From Gelidibacter maritimus (GTDB lineage Bacteria > Bacteroidota > Bacteroidia > Flavobacteriales > Flavobacteriaceae): a DNA stretch of 64,000 nt. The position numbers and the translations under genes are program-made. The notes under the pieces were generated by a model. It did no database searches. It saw nothing but the letters and a program-made list of their open reading frames with translations, and was not told the origin of the DNA. Where the stretch lies: positions 124,001-188,000 of the forward strand of contig NZ_JACGLT010000002.1 in the NCBI RefSeq assembly GCF_014062315.1. The letters run 5' to 3'. Of this stretch, positions 1-8,983 are shown in pieces. Each line of letters starts with the position of its first letter. The first letter of the stretch is position 1.

Positions 1-175
1 CAAGGACGACATTTTCTTTAGTTTTAAGACTGAATTGACTAGAGTTGATACTCACCGAGTCAATCTGTATAGAAGCCTTCACCGCCATTTTCTTTGTCCT
101 ATAATTGGATGTTGGTTGCTGTGCATACACACAACAACAGGTTAAAAAGAAGATAAGAAGAACAGCAATTTTCAT
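1..175 (-). CDS. secreted protein, N-terminal fragment (runs off window)
   Basis: An open frame starts at the ATG complementary to 173-175 and runs off the left edge, giving 58 residues. The first 19 residues form a typical signal peptide: Lys, a hydrophobic run with three cysteines in a row, then VYAQ ahead of a Gln-rich start. The exported part seen so far is Lys/Ser-rich and matches no family I can name. It is divergent from exonuclease III. Partial at its 3' end, so no function is assigned. Confidence 0.6.
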   Translation of the reverse strand, partial: MKIAVLLIFFLTCCCVYAQQPTSNYRTKKMAVKASIQIDSVSINSSQFSLKTKENVVL

Positions 176-315
176 CTAATACATTAACTTCTAAAGACGG
201 ATATTATTTTATCGTTAAAATGCCTTTAAAATTATCGTATAAAAGTACAGTATTATTTAAGTTTGTGCGAAATCAAGTTTTAACTTAAAGATTCCCATTT
301 TCAAGGGAAATACAT

Positions 316-1080
316 ATGAAAATCATCTCCTATAACGTTAATGGGATTCGTGCAGCACTCAAAAAAGGTTTTATAGAGTGGTTAAAAAGTGCCAATCCAG
401 ACGTCATTTGCCTTCAAGAGATCAAAGCGATGGAAGAACAATTGGACGTGTCTGTTTTTGAAGAAGCAGGTTATCGTTATCACTATTGGTTCAGCGCGCA
501 AAAGAAAGGCTATAGTGGTGTGGCGATCCTCTGTAAGACCGAACCCAACCACGTTGAATACGGCACAGGAATTGCGTCAATGGATTATGAAGGACGAAAC
601 CTGAGGGTGGACTATGACAACGTTTCTATTATGAGTTTATATTTACCGTCTGGCACCAATGACGCCCGCTTGCAGCATAAACTTGACTATATGGATATGT
701 TCCAGGTTTATATTGATGAACTTAAAACACGCATCCCGAATTTGATTATTTTAGGCGATTATAACATTTGCCACGAAGCCATAGACATCCACAACCCAGT
801 AGGACTTTCCAATGTTTCTGGTTTTCTACCTGTGGAGCGCGAATGGATTGGGAATTTTTTAGATCGTGGGTTTATAGATTCGTTCCGACATTTTAATAAA
901 GAACCTGAGCATTATACCTGGTGGAGCTACCGAGCCAATTCAAGAGCAAGAAACAAGGGCTGGCGATTGGATTATGCTTTAGTAAGCGACCCATTACAAG
1001 AAAAACTAAAACGCAGCGTTATCTTGTCAGATGCCGTGCATAGCGATCATTGTCCGATATTACTGGAAATTGAGAGATGA
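316..1080 (+). CDS. xth: exodeoxyribonuclease III
   Basis: Cytoplasmic DNA repair enzyme of the exonuclease III/AP endonuclease family. It cleaves 5' of abasic sites and removes 3' blocking groups. The 254-residue length is typical. Visible family residues are Asn7 in the opening SYNVNG motif, Glu35 in LQEIK, the LGDYNICH metal and catalytic motif near residue 146, and the C-terminal SDHCPI motif with His245. A TAnnTTTG-type -7 box (TAAGTTTG, 258-265) lies 51 bp upstream, though no good TTG sits at the right distance. It is read alone, divergent from the secreted-protein fragment and followed by an OmpA lipoprotein gene. Confidence 0.95.
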   Translation: MKIISYNVNGIRAALKKGFIEWLKSANPDVICLQEIKAMEEQLDVSVFEEAGYRYHYWFSAQKKGYSGVAILCKTEPNHVEYGTGIASMDYEGRNLRVDYDNVSIMSLYLPSGTNDARLQHKLDYMDMFQVYIDELKTRIPNLIILGDYNICHEAIDIHNPVGLSNVSGFLPVEREWIGNFLDRGFIDSFRHFNKEPEHYTWWSYRANSRARNKGWRLDYALVSDPLQEKLKRSVILSDAVHSDHCPILLEIER

Positions 1081-1152
1081 TGACGGTGGACCGATGACGG
1101 AAGTCCGAAGACTGCCGATGTCAAATAAACCTAACAATAAATACTTATAAAA

Positions 1153-2109
1153 ATGATTAAAAAATTGTCCCTTATTGCGTTGACGCTTGTGCTGACCACG
1201 TCTTGTGTATCTAAAAAAATCTATACCGATTTAGAAAGTAAATACGCCAACTTAAGAAAAGAGAATCGGGAAATTGCTGATGAAAATGCCAACCTAAAAA
1301 AGGATTTAATCCTGGCACAAAATAGATTATCTCAATTACAAAGAGATTACGATGATACCACCGCGAAACGCAATCAGCTTCAAAAGGAGTATGACATTAC
1401 GAGTACCAATCTTAGAAATCTACAGGAATCGTATCAGGCCTTAGAGAAAAACAGTTCTTCTGCAATTGCCGAAAACTCCAGAAAGAATAGAGAGTTATTA
1501 GCACAATTGGACGCAAAAGAGCAAGCTTTAGCCAATGAAAACTCGCGTTTGCAAAAATTAAAAGAAGATATGGAAGCCCGTTCACAACGGATTGCAGAGC
1601 TTGAAAGCGTGATTGCCGCGAAAGATGCAGCCATGAACAAACTAAAAAATGCGATTTCTACTGCATTGACCAATTTTGAAGGCAAAGGTCTGACCGTTGA
1701 ACAGCGTGATGGCAAAGTCTATGTCTCCATGGAAAATAAGTTATTGTTTCAATCAGGCAGTTGGGCCGTGGGCGCTAATGGTAGAGAAGCCGTAAAACAA
1801 TTGGGAAGCGTATTGGCTCAAAATCCAGATATTGCCATTCTGATAGAAGGCCATACGGACACTGATCCTTATAATGGCACTGGGCCAATGAACAGTAACT
1901 GGGATTTATCCACTAAACGAGCTACCGCTATTGTTCAAATTCTAAAAGAGAATCCTGCCATCAATCCAGAGAACCTAACCGCCGCTGGTCGTGGTGAATA
2001 TGCCCCAATCGCATCCAACGATACGGCTGAAGGCAAAGCCAAAAACAGACGTATTGAAGTTATTCTGACACCTAAATTAGATGAGATTTCGAGATTATTG
2101 AATGATTAA
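1153..2109 (+). CDS. OmpA-family lipoprotein with coiled coil
   Basis: Outer-membrane lipoprotein that should tether the envelope to peptidoglycan. Residues 1-18 form a lipoprotein signal ending at LTTSC, with Cys18 as the lipidated residue. About residues 25-175 are a long Lys/Glu/Gln/Asn-rich heptad region that should form a coiled coil. Residues about 190-310 are the OmpA C-terminal peptidoglycan-binding domain, with the signature IEGHTDTD, later NWDLSTKRA, and a closing NRRIEVIL. This domain order is common in Bacteroidota. A perfect 13-bp hairpin follows 5 bp after the stop. The exact biological role beyond cell-wall binding is not shown. Confidence 0.88.
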   Translation: MIKKLSLIALTLVLTTSCVSKKIYTDLESKYANLRKENREIADENANLKKDLILAQNRLSQLQRDYDDTTAKRNQLQKEYDITSTNLRNLQESYQALEKNSSSAIAENSRKNRELLAQLDAKEQALANENSRLQKLKEDMEARSQRIAELESVIAAKDAAMNKLKNAISTALTNFEGKGLTVEQRDGKVYVSMENKLLFQSGSWAVGANGREAVKQLGSVLAQNPDIAILIEGHTDTDPYNGTGPMNSNWDLSTKRATAIVQILKENPAINPENLTAAGRGEYAPIASNDTAEGKAKNRRIEVILTPKLDEISRLLND

Positions 2110-2114
2110 TTGAT

Positions 2115-2160
2115 CATAGACCAGTCATTCCCGATAGCTATTGGGGCTGACTGGTCTATG
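2115..2160 (+). terminator. hairpin after OmpA gene
   Basis: Perfect 13-bp inverted repeat (arms 2115-2127 and 2148-2160) around a 20-nt loop. The loop itself holds a smaller imperfect palindrome, CCCGATAGCTATTGGG. Only a weak T-run follows, so it may be a terminator, an mRNA 3' stabiliser, or a REP-like element. Confidence 0.55.
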
Positions 2161-2219
2161 TTTAATCAAATATGGAAAAGTTTAACTAACAAGGAAATTC
2201 CTCCCCGATAGCTGTCGGG
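2130..2219. repeat. two copies of a 16-bp REP-like palindrome
   Basis: CCCGATAGCTATTGGG at 2130-2145 and CCCGATAGCTGTCGGG at 2204-2219 differ at three positions and are both near-palindromic. They flank the 75-bp space before the aldo/keto reductase gene. A degenerate relative (CCCAATA...TATCGGG) is at 13823-13839, next to the RNase G gene. Short palindromes of this kind are typical intergenic repeats, but I cannot name the family. Confidence 0.45.
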
Positions 2220-2236
2220 ATTCGCAGAGAGTACAT

Positions 2237-3271
2237 ATGAAATACACCACACTACCACACACAAATATAAAAATCAGCAAACTGTGTTTGGGCACGATGA
2301 CTTGGGGACGCCAAAACACCCAAGCTGAAGCTTTTGATCAAATGGATTATGCATTTGATAAAGGCATCAACTTTTTTGACACTGCCGAACTCTATCCTGT
2401 TCCTTCAGAACCAAAATCCTATGCAGATACGGAGCGCATAATTGGCAACTGGTTTGAAAAAACAGGACATAGAGACAAGGTTGTATTGGCTTCTAAAATT
2501 GCGGGACCGGGAGAATACACAGCCCACATTAGGACCACTGGCTTTAGTCCAGAAGCCATAAAAGATGCAGTCAATAAAAGTTTAAAACGGTTGAAGACCG
2601 ATTATATAGATTTATACCAACTCCATTGGCCAGAACGCAATACGAATACTTTGGGCCAACGCGATTATAAACATGAAGAGGAGCAATGGCAGGATAATTT
2701 CAATGAAATCCTCCATACTTTGGATGGCATCATTACTTCTGGAAAAATTAGACATATAGGAATATCTAATGAAAAAGCCTGGGGAACAATGCGTTATTTG
2801 GAAGAATCTAAAGTGCATAAATTACCAAGAATGCTCACTATCCAAAATGCCTATTCTTTGATCAATCGGATTTTTGAAGGTGATATGGCTGAAATCGCCA
2901 TGAGAGAAAATATTGGACTTTTGGCGTACTCACCGATGGCCTGTGGGGTGCTTTCAGGAAAATATGTAAAAGGTGAGGATACTGAAAATTCAAGATTAAA
3001 TCTTTTTACCAGATTTGCGAGATATAGCAGTCCGCAATGTACTGAGGCTACCAAAAAATATCTTGCCATAGCAGACCAGCACAATTTGTCTTTGGCACAG
3101 ATGTCATTAGCGTTTGTTACTCAACAGCCGTTTGTAACCAGTAATATTATTGGAGCTACCAATTTAGATCAACTTAAAGAAAATATTGATAGTATTCATT
3201 TGAACTTAAGTCAGGAAGTTTTGGATGCTATTGAAGAAGTGCATAAGGAAATTCCAAATCCCTCAGCATAA
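2237..3271 (+). CDS. aldo/keto reductase (Tas-like)
   Basis: NADP-dependent oxidoreductase of the aldo/keto reductase superfamily, with a predicted TIM barrel in the cytoplasm. The catalytic tetrad is visible: Asp48 (FFDTAE), Tyr53 (ELYPVP), Lys87 (LASKIAG) and His130 (YQLHWPE). The length of 344 residues, the NxLGQRDY-type insertion near residue 140 and the C-terminal SNIIGATNLDQL cofactor-binding motif resemble the Tas subgroup. The natural substrate cannot be told from sequence. It is a single-gene unit ended by a bidirectional terminator shared with the convergent lipocalin-like gene. Confidence 0.9.
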   Translation: MKYTTLPHTNIKISKLCLGTMTWGRQNTQAEAFDQMDYAFDKGINFFDTAELYPVPSEPKSYADTERIIGNWFEKTGHRDKVVLASKIAGPGEYTAHIRTTGFSPEAIKDAVNKSLKRLKTDYIDLYQLHWPERNTNTLGQRDYKHEEEQWQDNFNEILHTLDGIITSGKIRHIGISNEKAWGTMRYLEESKVHKLPRMLTIQNAYSLINRIFEGDMAEIAMRENIGLLAYSPMACGVLSGKYVKGEDTENSRLNLFTRFARYSSPQCTEATKKYLAIADQHNLSLAQMSLAFVTQQPFVTSNIIGATNLDQLKENIDSIHLNLSQEVLDAIEEVHKEIPNPSA

Positions 3272-3287
3272 TTTAATAGGAAACAAA

Positions 3288-3317
3288 AAAAAGCGAATCG
3301 TGTAGGATTCGCTTTTT
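3288..3317. terminator. bidirectional intrinsic terminator
   Basis: 12-bp perfect stem (3288-3299 and 3306-3317, core GCGAATC) with a 6-nt loop, A-run on one side and T-run on the other. It lies between the convergent aldo/keto reductase and lipocalin-like genes. Confidence 0.85.
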
Positions 3318-3339
3318 ATATTTTATAGCGTATTTCGAC

Positions 3340-3879
3340 TTATACCGGCTGTTCATCTACCGTAGCCTTTTCAAATGTAAATGTCACCTCGGCTGTTTTC
3401 TGAGCGCCATTAACATCTCTAAATTGCAAAATTACGTCGTAAGAATATTGATCCTCCTCTGCATTTGTCTCAATCGAAATTTGCTGAGAAGCACAGTTAG
3501 CGACTAAAGTCAAATTATTACCGCTTAGACTCCAGGTGCCATCAAAAGTTAGTTTGTTGTTGCATTCATCAGCTAAATACCCCTGTCTATAAACTAATGT
3601 TCTGTCAGCCATAAAGTGATACTCCAAATCTCGATCACAGTCCGAATATTGATTAAAAAGATCTGTGCTTGGATTGTCCTCATCGTCATTGGTAAGATCT
3701 AGAGCCACATCGGATTCCATAGCAACAAGATTCCAAGTGCCAGTAAATGCAGTTTCAGTTGCAGATAATTCCCCTGTTAAAGGTTCTGGGCATTTGATTC
3801 CATCATCAGAATTACAACTGAAAATTGAAAGTGCACCGATCACAAACAACGATTTGATACTTAAAATTGATTTTTTCAT
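3340..3879 (-). CDS. lipocalin-like lipoprotein
   Basis: Predicted surface lipoprotein of 179 residues. The signal peptide ends at SIFSC with Cys22 as the lipid site. The residues after it (NSDDG) are acidic, resembling the export signal that sends Bacteroidota lipoproteins to the cell surface. The mature part has the GTWNLVAMES start and the later FDGTWSLSGNNLTL motif found in Bacteroidota lipocalin-like domains, and is rich in predicted beta strands. Ligand unknown. It is transcribed alone and ends at the shared bidirectional terminator. Confidence 0.8.
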   Translation of the reverse strand: MKKSILSIKSLFVIGALSIFSCNSDDGIKCPEPLTGELSATETAFTGTWNLVAMESDVALDLTNDDEDNPSTDLFNQYSDCDRDLEYHFMADRTLVYRQGYLADECNNKLTFDGTWSLSGNNLTLVANCASQQISIETNAEEDQYSYDVILQFRDVNGAQKTAEVTFTFEKATVDEQPV

Positions 3880-4071
3880 GTTTTTTTGTAGTTTTTGAGT
3901 TCATTAAGTAAGATGCTCGATATTTGAAAAGGTTGCTTCTAAAAAATGGAAATTATTAGTTATGTTATAATTTAAGCAAAACAATTCGCTGAAGACCTAA
4001 TAACCAACGCAGTAATCCTAAAAACTTTTTGCGTTGCAAGCGATAGAAGAAACAGAACCATTTAAAAAGAA

Positions 4072-4099
4072 AGAACCGAGGTCCCTCAACCTCGGTTCT
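4072..4099. terminator. orphan terminator-like hairpin
   Basis: Perfect 11-bp stem (4072-4082 and 4089-4099, core GAACCGAGGT) with a 6-nt loop in the 547-bp gap between the divergent lipocalin-like and hydrolase genes. Read on the minus strand it is followed by a T-rich tract (TTTCTTTTT). No gene on either strand ends here. The rest of the gap (3880-4426) is AT-rich and holds no convincing small ORF. Confidence 0.55.
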
Positions 4100-4426
4100 C
4101 CTAATTTGCGTTTTTTATATTGTGTAGATTTAGGGTCACTAAGTCAACAACATATGCAAATATTAATTAATTAATCCATTGAACTAAAACCAAAGTCTCA
4201 GTACACTTCAAATGTAAACTAATTATTGAAACAATCAGTTTAAACACATATTAAATCGATGAAATGCACTAAATTTTAACATATATCGACTAAATGATGT
4301 ATTTCAACGATGAGATACCGTGTCATACGACTGATTTTTTTCGCTTTATGCATATCACTTTTTTAATATTATAACGTTAACTAATAACATGCGTGATGTA
4401 TCTTCGTTAACAAAATAAAACATTCT

Positions 4427-5344
4427 ATGAGAAATTTAATTCTTCTTTTTAGCCTTTTCACTGGTTTGACGTTTGCTCAAGCCCCTTATTCAGAATCTCA
4501 AATCAGCGTTTCAAAATGGATTGACGGCAGTTTGCTGATTCCAACATCAGGATCAAACCATCTGGCCATTATAATTGGTGGTTCCGGTCCAACCGATAGA
4601 GATGGCAATCAGAATTTTCTAAAAACCAACAATCTCAAAAAATTGGCGCAAGAGCTTGCCTTAAATGACATTGCAACTTTTAGATATGACAAACGAATTG
4701 TCAAACAGATCAAAACGAATGCTGTGGACCCGGACATTAAATTTGATGATTTTGTATCAGATGCCATTGATGTGGTCAATTATTTTAAGACCAAACAAAA
4801 TTTTGAAAACATCTATATTATAGGTCATAGTCAAGGAAGCTTAATAGGTATGCTAGCTGCAGAGCAAGGTGTCAATGGTGTTATATCGCTGGCCGGTGCG
4901 GGACAATCTATTGATGCCGTGGTGATAGAACAAGTGCAAAATACAGCGCCAATGTTCACTGAAGAAACCAAACGGATTTTTGATATCCTAAGATCCGGAA
5001 ATACAACTACCGATTATCCACCAGCGCTTGGATCAATATTTGATAGCAGCGTACAGGAATTTATGATGAGCTGGATGAAATATGACCCAATCATCGCCAT
5101 AAAAAAATTAGACATTCCCATCCTAATTATCAATGGCACAAAAGATCTCCAAGTTAGTGTTACTGAAGCTGAAACACTACATAAGGTTTCAGAACAATCA
5201 GAACTAAAACTTATTGAGAACATGAACCATGTTTTATATATAATACAAGGAGATGCTCAAGAAAATGCTAAATCGTATAACGACTCTAATAAAAAGGTTT
5301 CAGAAGAACTAATAGAGGCCACCGTAAACTTTATTAAAAAGTAA
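4427..5344 (+). CDS. secreted alpha/beta hydrolase
   Basis: Exported serine hydrolase of the alpha/beta-hydrolase fold, 305 residues. Residues 1-18 are a signal peptide ending LTFAQ. The nucleophile elbow is GHSQGS with Ser135; an oxyanion-like GGSGPTDRDG motif is at 51-60. A probable acid is in IINGTKDLQV and the His in ENMNHVL completes the triad. This resembles the family of secreted esterase/dienelactone-hydrolase-like proteins common in Flavobacteriia; the substrate is unknown. A strong terminator follows directly. Confidence 0.85.
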   Translation: MRNLILLFSLFTGLTFAQAPYSESQISVSKWIDGSLLIPTSGSNHLAIIIGGSGPTDRDGNQNFLKTNNLKKLAQELALNDIATFRYDKRIVKQIKTNAVDPDIKFDDFVSDAIDVVNYFKTKQNFENIYIIGHSQGSLIGMLAAEQGVNGVISLAGAGQSIDAVVIEQVQNTAPMFTEETKRIFDILRSGNTTTDYPPALGSIFDSSVQEFMMSWMKYDPIIAIKKLDIPILIINGTKDLQVSVTEAETLHKVSEQSELKLIENMNHVLYIIQGDAQENAKSYNDSNKKVSEELIEATVNFIKK

Positions 5345-5364
5345 ACTTCAGACCATTTTCCATA

Positions 5365-5396
5365 AAAAAAGCATCTCGAAATCGAGATGCTTTTTT
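5365..5396 (+). terminator. intrinsic terminator
   Basis: 8-bp GC-containing stem (GCATCTCG, 5371-5378 with 5383-5390) extended by an A-run and T-run, loop AAAT. It ends the hydrolase transcript. Confidence 0.85.
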
Positions 5397-5514
5397 ACTA
5401 ACTAACCAACCAAATTGTAATATTAACGTCTCTAAAGGTTAACTACTCCTTTTTGGTATTGTAGAGCATAATTATTACACTACACCTACTTCCAAATTCC
5501 GTGCCAAACATCAT

Positions 5515-5545
5515 TTGTGTGTTAAAAACGTTTTGTATATCTTTA
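5515..5545 (+). promoter_or_regulatory. Bacteroidota-type promoter for SPFH gene
   Basis: TTG at 5515-5517, a 20-nt spacer and TATCTTTA at 5538-5545. This matches TTG / TAnnTTTG except for the last base. It lies 36 bp upstream of the ATG. Confidence 0.45.
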
Positions 5546-5581
5546 TGATATCAATATGATATTATAATAAATAACTACCAG

Positions 5582-6442
5582 ATGAAAGAAGAAAAAATTA
5601 TAATCCCTGCCAACGGCTATTTAATGCTATTCCTATTCCTTATCCTATTTATTGGTGGCATTGTTGCTATTGCTATCACAAAAAATGCTTTATATGCTTT
5701 TGCGGTTTTGGGAGCATTATTTATAGCACCTGGGTTTTTAATGGTGCAGCCCAACAATTCCAGAGTCCTTTTATTATTCGGAAAATATGTAGGAACCGTT
5801 AAGAGGAATGGATTTTACTGGGTCATTCCATTTTATACAAAAACTAAAATCTCGTTAAGAGCGAGTAACTTTGACAGTGAACGTTTAAAGGTGAATGACA
5901 AATTAGGCAACCCTGTCATGATCAGCACCATTTTGGTCTGGCGTGTAGAGAACACATACAAAGCGGCTTTTGATGTGGATAATTTTCAAGATTTTGTTCG
6001 TGTTCAAACCGATGCAGCCGTGAGAAAGTTAGCCAGCATGTATCCCTATGATAATTTTGCAGATGAAGGCTTGATTGAGGATATCACTTTAAGATCAAGT
6101 GTAAACGAAGTGAGTGAAGCGCTGGAAAAAGAACTAGAGGAACGCTTAGCCATTGCAGGAATTGAGGTCTTGGAAGCACGAATAGGCTATCTGGCCTACG
6201 CTCAGGAAATAGCGAATGCCATGCTCAAGCGTCAACAAGCCACCGCTATTGTTGCAGCACGACATAAAATTGTGCAAGGCGCCGTTAGCATGGTAGAAAT
6301 GGCTTTGGAAGAATTAAGCAAAAAAGATATCGTGCATTTAGACGAGGAACGCAAGGCGGCCATGGTAAGTAATCTTATGGTGATTTTGTGCAGTGATAAA
6401 GACGCTACTCCTGTTGTGAACGCCGGAACATTAAACCATTAA
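5582..6442 (+). CDS. SPFH/Band 7 domain membrane protein
   Basis: Membrane-anchored SPFH (stomatin/prohibitin/flotillin/HflK) protein of 286 residues. Two hydrophobic segments (about 12-32 and 38-56) come first, then the SPFH core beginning at [23 protein letters not shown] and running to about residue 225. It ends with a helical region ([19 protein letters not shown]) typical for oligomerising SPFH proteins. Families of this kind scaffold membrane microdomains or modulate proteases such as FtsH. The next gene in the same direction is a small Arc-like protein, a neighbour I have seen associated with this type of SPFH gene. Confidence 0.85.
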   Translation: MKEEKIIIPANGYLMLFLFLILFIGGIVAIAITKNALYAFAVLGALFIAPGFLMVQPNNSRVLLLFGKYVGTVKRNGFYWVIPFYTKTKISLRASNFDSERLKVNDKLGNPVMISTILVWRVENTYKAAFDVDNFQDFVRVQTDAAVRKLASMYPYDNFADEGLIEDITLRSSVNEVSEALEKELEERLAIAGIEVLEARIGYLAYAQEIANAMLKRQQATAIVAARHKIVQGAVSMVEMALEELSKKDIVHLDEERKAAMVSNLMVILCSDKDATPVVNAGTLNH

Positions 6443-6681
6443 TAGAATCAAGAACTTCGGAGCCTATCCAACCTACACGAGCAGACAGGCCCATAAGGCA
6501 CGAATACCGGATTGTCTTCAAGACAAGCTTCGAAATATTATAACCCACTGGGTTAATCATGATGTGGAATCCAAAAAGACACATAAATTTACCCCCACAA
6601 ATTGTCCAATTTTTGTTGCTGTTGATTGGTAAGAAAGACATAATTATAACGACAAAACACCCTATAAAAACAGATAGTTGA

Positions 6682-6867
6682 ATGGCCAAAAAAAAAGCCT
6701 TTGCACTTCGCATGAATGAAGAAATGCTCAATGCCGTTGAAAAATGGGCTTCTGATGAATTTAGGAGCACCAATGGTCAAATTGAATATATCCTTATGCA
6801 AGCTTTAAAGAAAGCGAACCGCCACCCCAGACCATCCAGCAATGATACGCCCGAAGGCGACACCTAA
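6682..6867 (+). CDS. small Arc-like (ribbon-helix-helix) protein
   Basis: 61 residues. The segment KKAFALRMNEEMLNAVEKWA...STNGQIEYILMQALKKA has the strand-helix-helix pattern of Arc/MetJ-type DNA-binding proteins: an alternating strand carrying basic residues, then two amphipathic helices. The tail (about 47-61) is Pro/Asp-rich and probably disordered. The 239 bp between it and the SPFH gene hold no other convincing gene. A dimeric DNA-binding role, or a partner role to the SPFH protein, is inferred from fold and position only. Confidence 0.65.
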   Translation: MAKKKAFALRMNEEMLNAVEKWASDEFRSTNGQIEYILMQALKKANRHPRPSSNDTPEGDT

Positions 6868-7106
6868 GCCGACATTGATTTTAATTGTCACATAAACACC
6901 TCTTACAATACAATATATTCCCACCTCATACCTAATGGAAATCAAGAACCATATTAGTTGTATGACCAACGTAATCGGGCGATATGCTGCTGACTATTAA
7001 AACCCACTTCTGCGAATACACACGCTTTTAAAAAAATAAACTGGAATTAAGTGTCGCTTTTTTTAAAACATAAATTGTAGTATTTTGCGGGTCAAACTAA
7101 CTTACC

Positions 7107-8816
7107 ATGTCGCATTTCCATAAACTTTTAGTGTTTTTAGGTTTAATAATTATTACAACATTTTCTGCTAAAGCTCAAACCCTGACCTTTGATAAAGCCA
7201 ACGAGAGCTACTCAGAGAATTTCGATATTCCAGTCAGCGTTGATTCCATAAGCTTTAGTCGGTTTCAGATCAACCTCTCTACAAATGACCCATCAATTAT
7301 CGTCAATCAGGTAGTTTTAAATAAAAAATTCTCAAAAGGAACCTTACAATTTGCTGCTACCGGGTCTAATTATACTATTGAGTATTCAAGTGAAACGCCA
7401 ATTTCAATATTAAAAAGAGAGAAATTATTCGATTTAAAATTGAATACTAGCAATAGATTCTCCGATGAGAATTTGATTGTTATCAATGAAAGTAATTTTT
7501 ACAACCAATCAGATCTGCTTTCCGTCAATAATCAGATAAAGCCCTCATCGGTTAACAAATTTGTTCTTTTTAAGAATGACGCCATTGTCTTTGGGCTTTT
7601 AATGCTGGCTTTGGGCTTTGTTTTTTATACTGAATCTAAGAAGGACGGTTTCTGGTCAAAGTTTTACAAGTACATTCCAGGACTTTTGATGTGTTATATG
7701 ATTCCGGCTATATTCAATTCTTTGGGCTTGATTTCCGCCGATGTCTCACAAACCTACTACATTGCGAGTCGCTATTTGCTACCAGCCTCGTTGGTATTAC
7801 TGACCATTAGCATCGATTTAAAAGCCGTTTTTAACTTAGGATGGAAGGCCTTGGTCATGTTTTTTACTGGAACCATTGGTATTGTCATCGGCGGCCCCAT
7901 TGCCATTTTGATCATCTCCACCTTCTCACCTGAAACTGTAGGTGGCGCCGGATTTGATGCTGTTTGGAGAGGCTTGGCAACTTTAGCAGGAAGTTGGATT
8001 GGCGGGGGTGCCAATCAAGCAGCCATGTTAGAGATTTACGGTTTTAACCAAGAGCTTTACGGAGGTATGGTTTTGGTAGATATTGTAGTAGCCAATATAT
8101 GGATGGCAGTCCTTTTATTGGGTATTGGCAAGCGCGAGAAAATAGATAATTGGTTAAAAGCAGACAATACAGCAATCAATGCTTTGCAGGAAAAAGTGCA
8201 AACATTTAGCGAAAAAATCATCCGTATTCCATCACTGACCGATTTAATGATGATTCTTACCTTTGCCTTTGTTGCGGTAGGGATTGCACATTATGGTGCT
8301 GATGTCATTTCCACCTATCTTTCTAACAACTTTGTTGCGGTAAGCGATCCAAGAAGTGCACTCTCCTCATTTGGAAGCCAATTTTTTTGGTTAATTTCCA
8401 TTTCAACCTTAATCGGAATTTTGTTATCCTTTACAAAAGCCAAGAATTACGAAGGGGCCGGTGCCAGTAAAGTGGGCAGTGTTTTTATCTATATCTTGGT
8501 AGCTACCATCGGAATGAAAATGGATTTGGGCAAAATTTTCGAAAATCCAGGACTGATTTTAATTGGTTTGGTATGGATGGGCATTCATGCAGGACTTTTA
8601 ATCCTAATTGCCAAACTTATTAAGGCACCTTACTTTTTCTTGGCTGTTGGAAGTCAGGCAAACGTTGGCGGTGCAGCTTCTGCTCCTGTCGTTGCAGCAG
8701 CCTTCCACCCTTCATTGGCAACGGTTGGTGCGCTTTTAGCTGTTTTCGGATATGTAGTAGGAACTTATGGTGCCCTTTTATGTGCTGAACTCATGAGAAT
8801 AGTTTCTGTAGGTTAG
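7107..8816 (+). CDS. DUF819 membrane protein with extra secreted N-terminal domain
   Basis: Integral membrane protein of 569 residues. Residues 1-23 are a signal peptide (ending SAKAQ). Residues about 24-150 form an extracytoplasmic beta-rich domain whose opening (FDIPVSVDSISFSRFQINL...) resembles cohesin-like adhesive folds. From about 155 to the end it is a DUF819 multi-spanning domain with Gly-rich helices (LAGSWIGGGANQAAM, VGSQANVGGAASAPVVAAA). DUF819 proteins look like transporters of unknown substrate. The N-terminal fusion is not part of a plain DUF819 protein. It stands alone between AT-rich gaps. Confidence 0.8.
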   Translation: MSHFHKLLVFLGLIIITTFSAKAQTLTFDKANESYSENFDIPVSVDSISFSRFQINLSTNDPSIIVNQVVLNKKFSKGTLQFAATGSNYTIEYSSETPISILKREKLFDLKLNTSNRFSDENLIVINESNFYNQSDLLSVNNQIKPSSVNKFVLFKNDAIVFGLLMLALGFVFYTESKKDGFWSKFYKYIPGLLMCYMIPAIFNSLGLISADVSQTYYIASRYLLPASLVLLTISIDLKAVFNLGWKALVMFFTGTIGIVIGGPIAILIISTFSPETVGGAGFDAVWRGLATLAGSWIGGGANQAAMLEIYGFNQELYGGMVLVDIVVANIWMAVLLLGIGKREKIDNWLKADNTAINALQEKVQTFSEKIIRIPSLTDLMMILTFAFVAVGIAHYGADVISTYLSNNFVAVSDPRSALSSFGSQFFWLISISTLIGILLSFTKAKNYEGAGASKVGSVFIYILVATIGMKMDLGKIFENPGLILIGLVWMGIHAGLLILIAKLIKAPYFFLAVGSQANVGGAASAPVVAAAFHPSLATVGALLAVFGYVVGTYGALLCAELMRIVSVG

Positions 8817-8854
8817 TTTTAAAAGGAATTTTATAAGATATTTGCCGACCTAAA

Positions 8855-8947
8855 ATTCAGAATTCCCGCCTAAGAAAAAGCTATCTGTTTTTACAAAAGT
8901 TTCGGGCAACCGGACGGACAGGGCAAGCAGAGGTTAAAATTCTGAAT
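8855..8947. repeat. short inverted-repeat element between DUF819 and DUF4369 genes
   Basis: Ten-bp perfect inverted repeats (ATTCAGAATT at 8855-8864, AATTCTGAAT at 8938-8947) enclose 73 bp that are richer in G+C than the surroundings (CGGGCAACCGGACGGACAGGG). It looks like a REP/MITE-type intergenic repeat. No other copy is in this window. Confidence 0.35.
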
Positions 8948-8983
8948 AGGCCATTGCATTTGTAATTAAACATAAAAAAATAA

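Noticed and set aside
6405-6801. Minus-strand frames opposite the Arc-like gene
   Set aside because: No recognisable protein; the plus-strand Arc-like frame has a clear fold pattern and a proper start.
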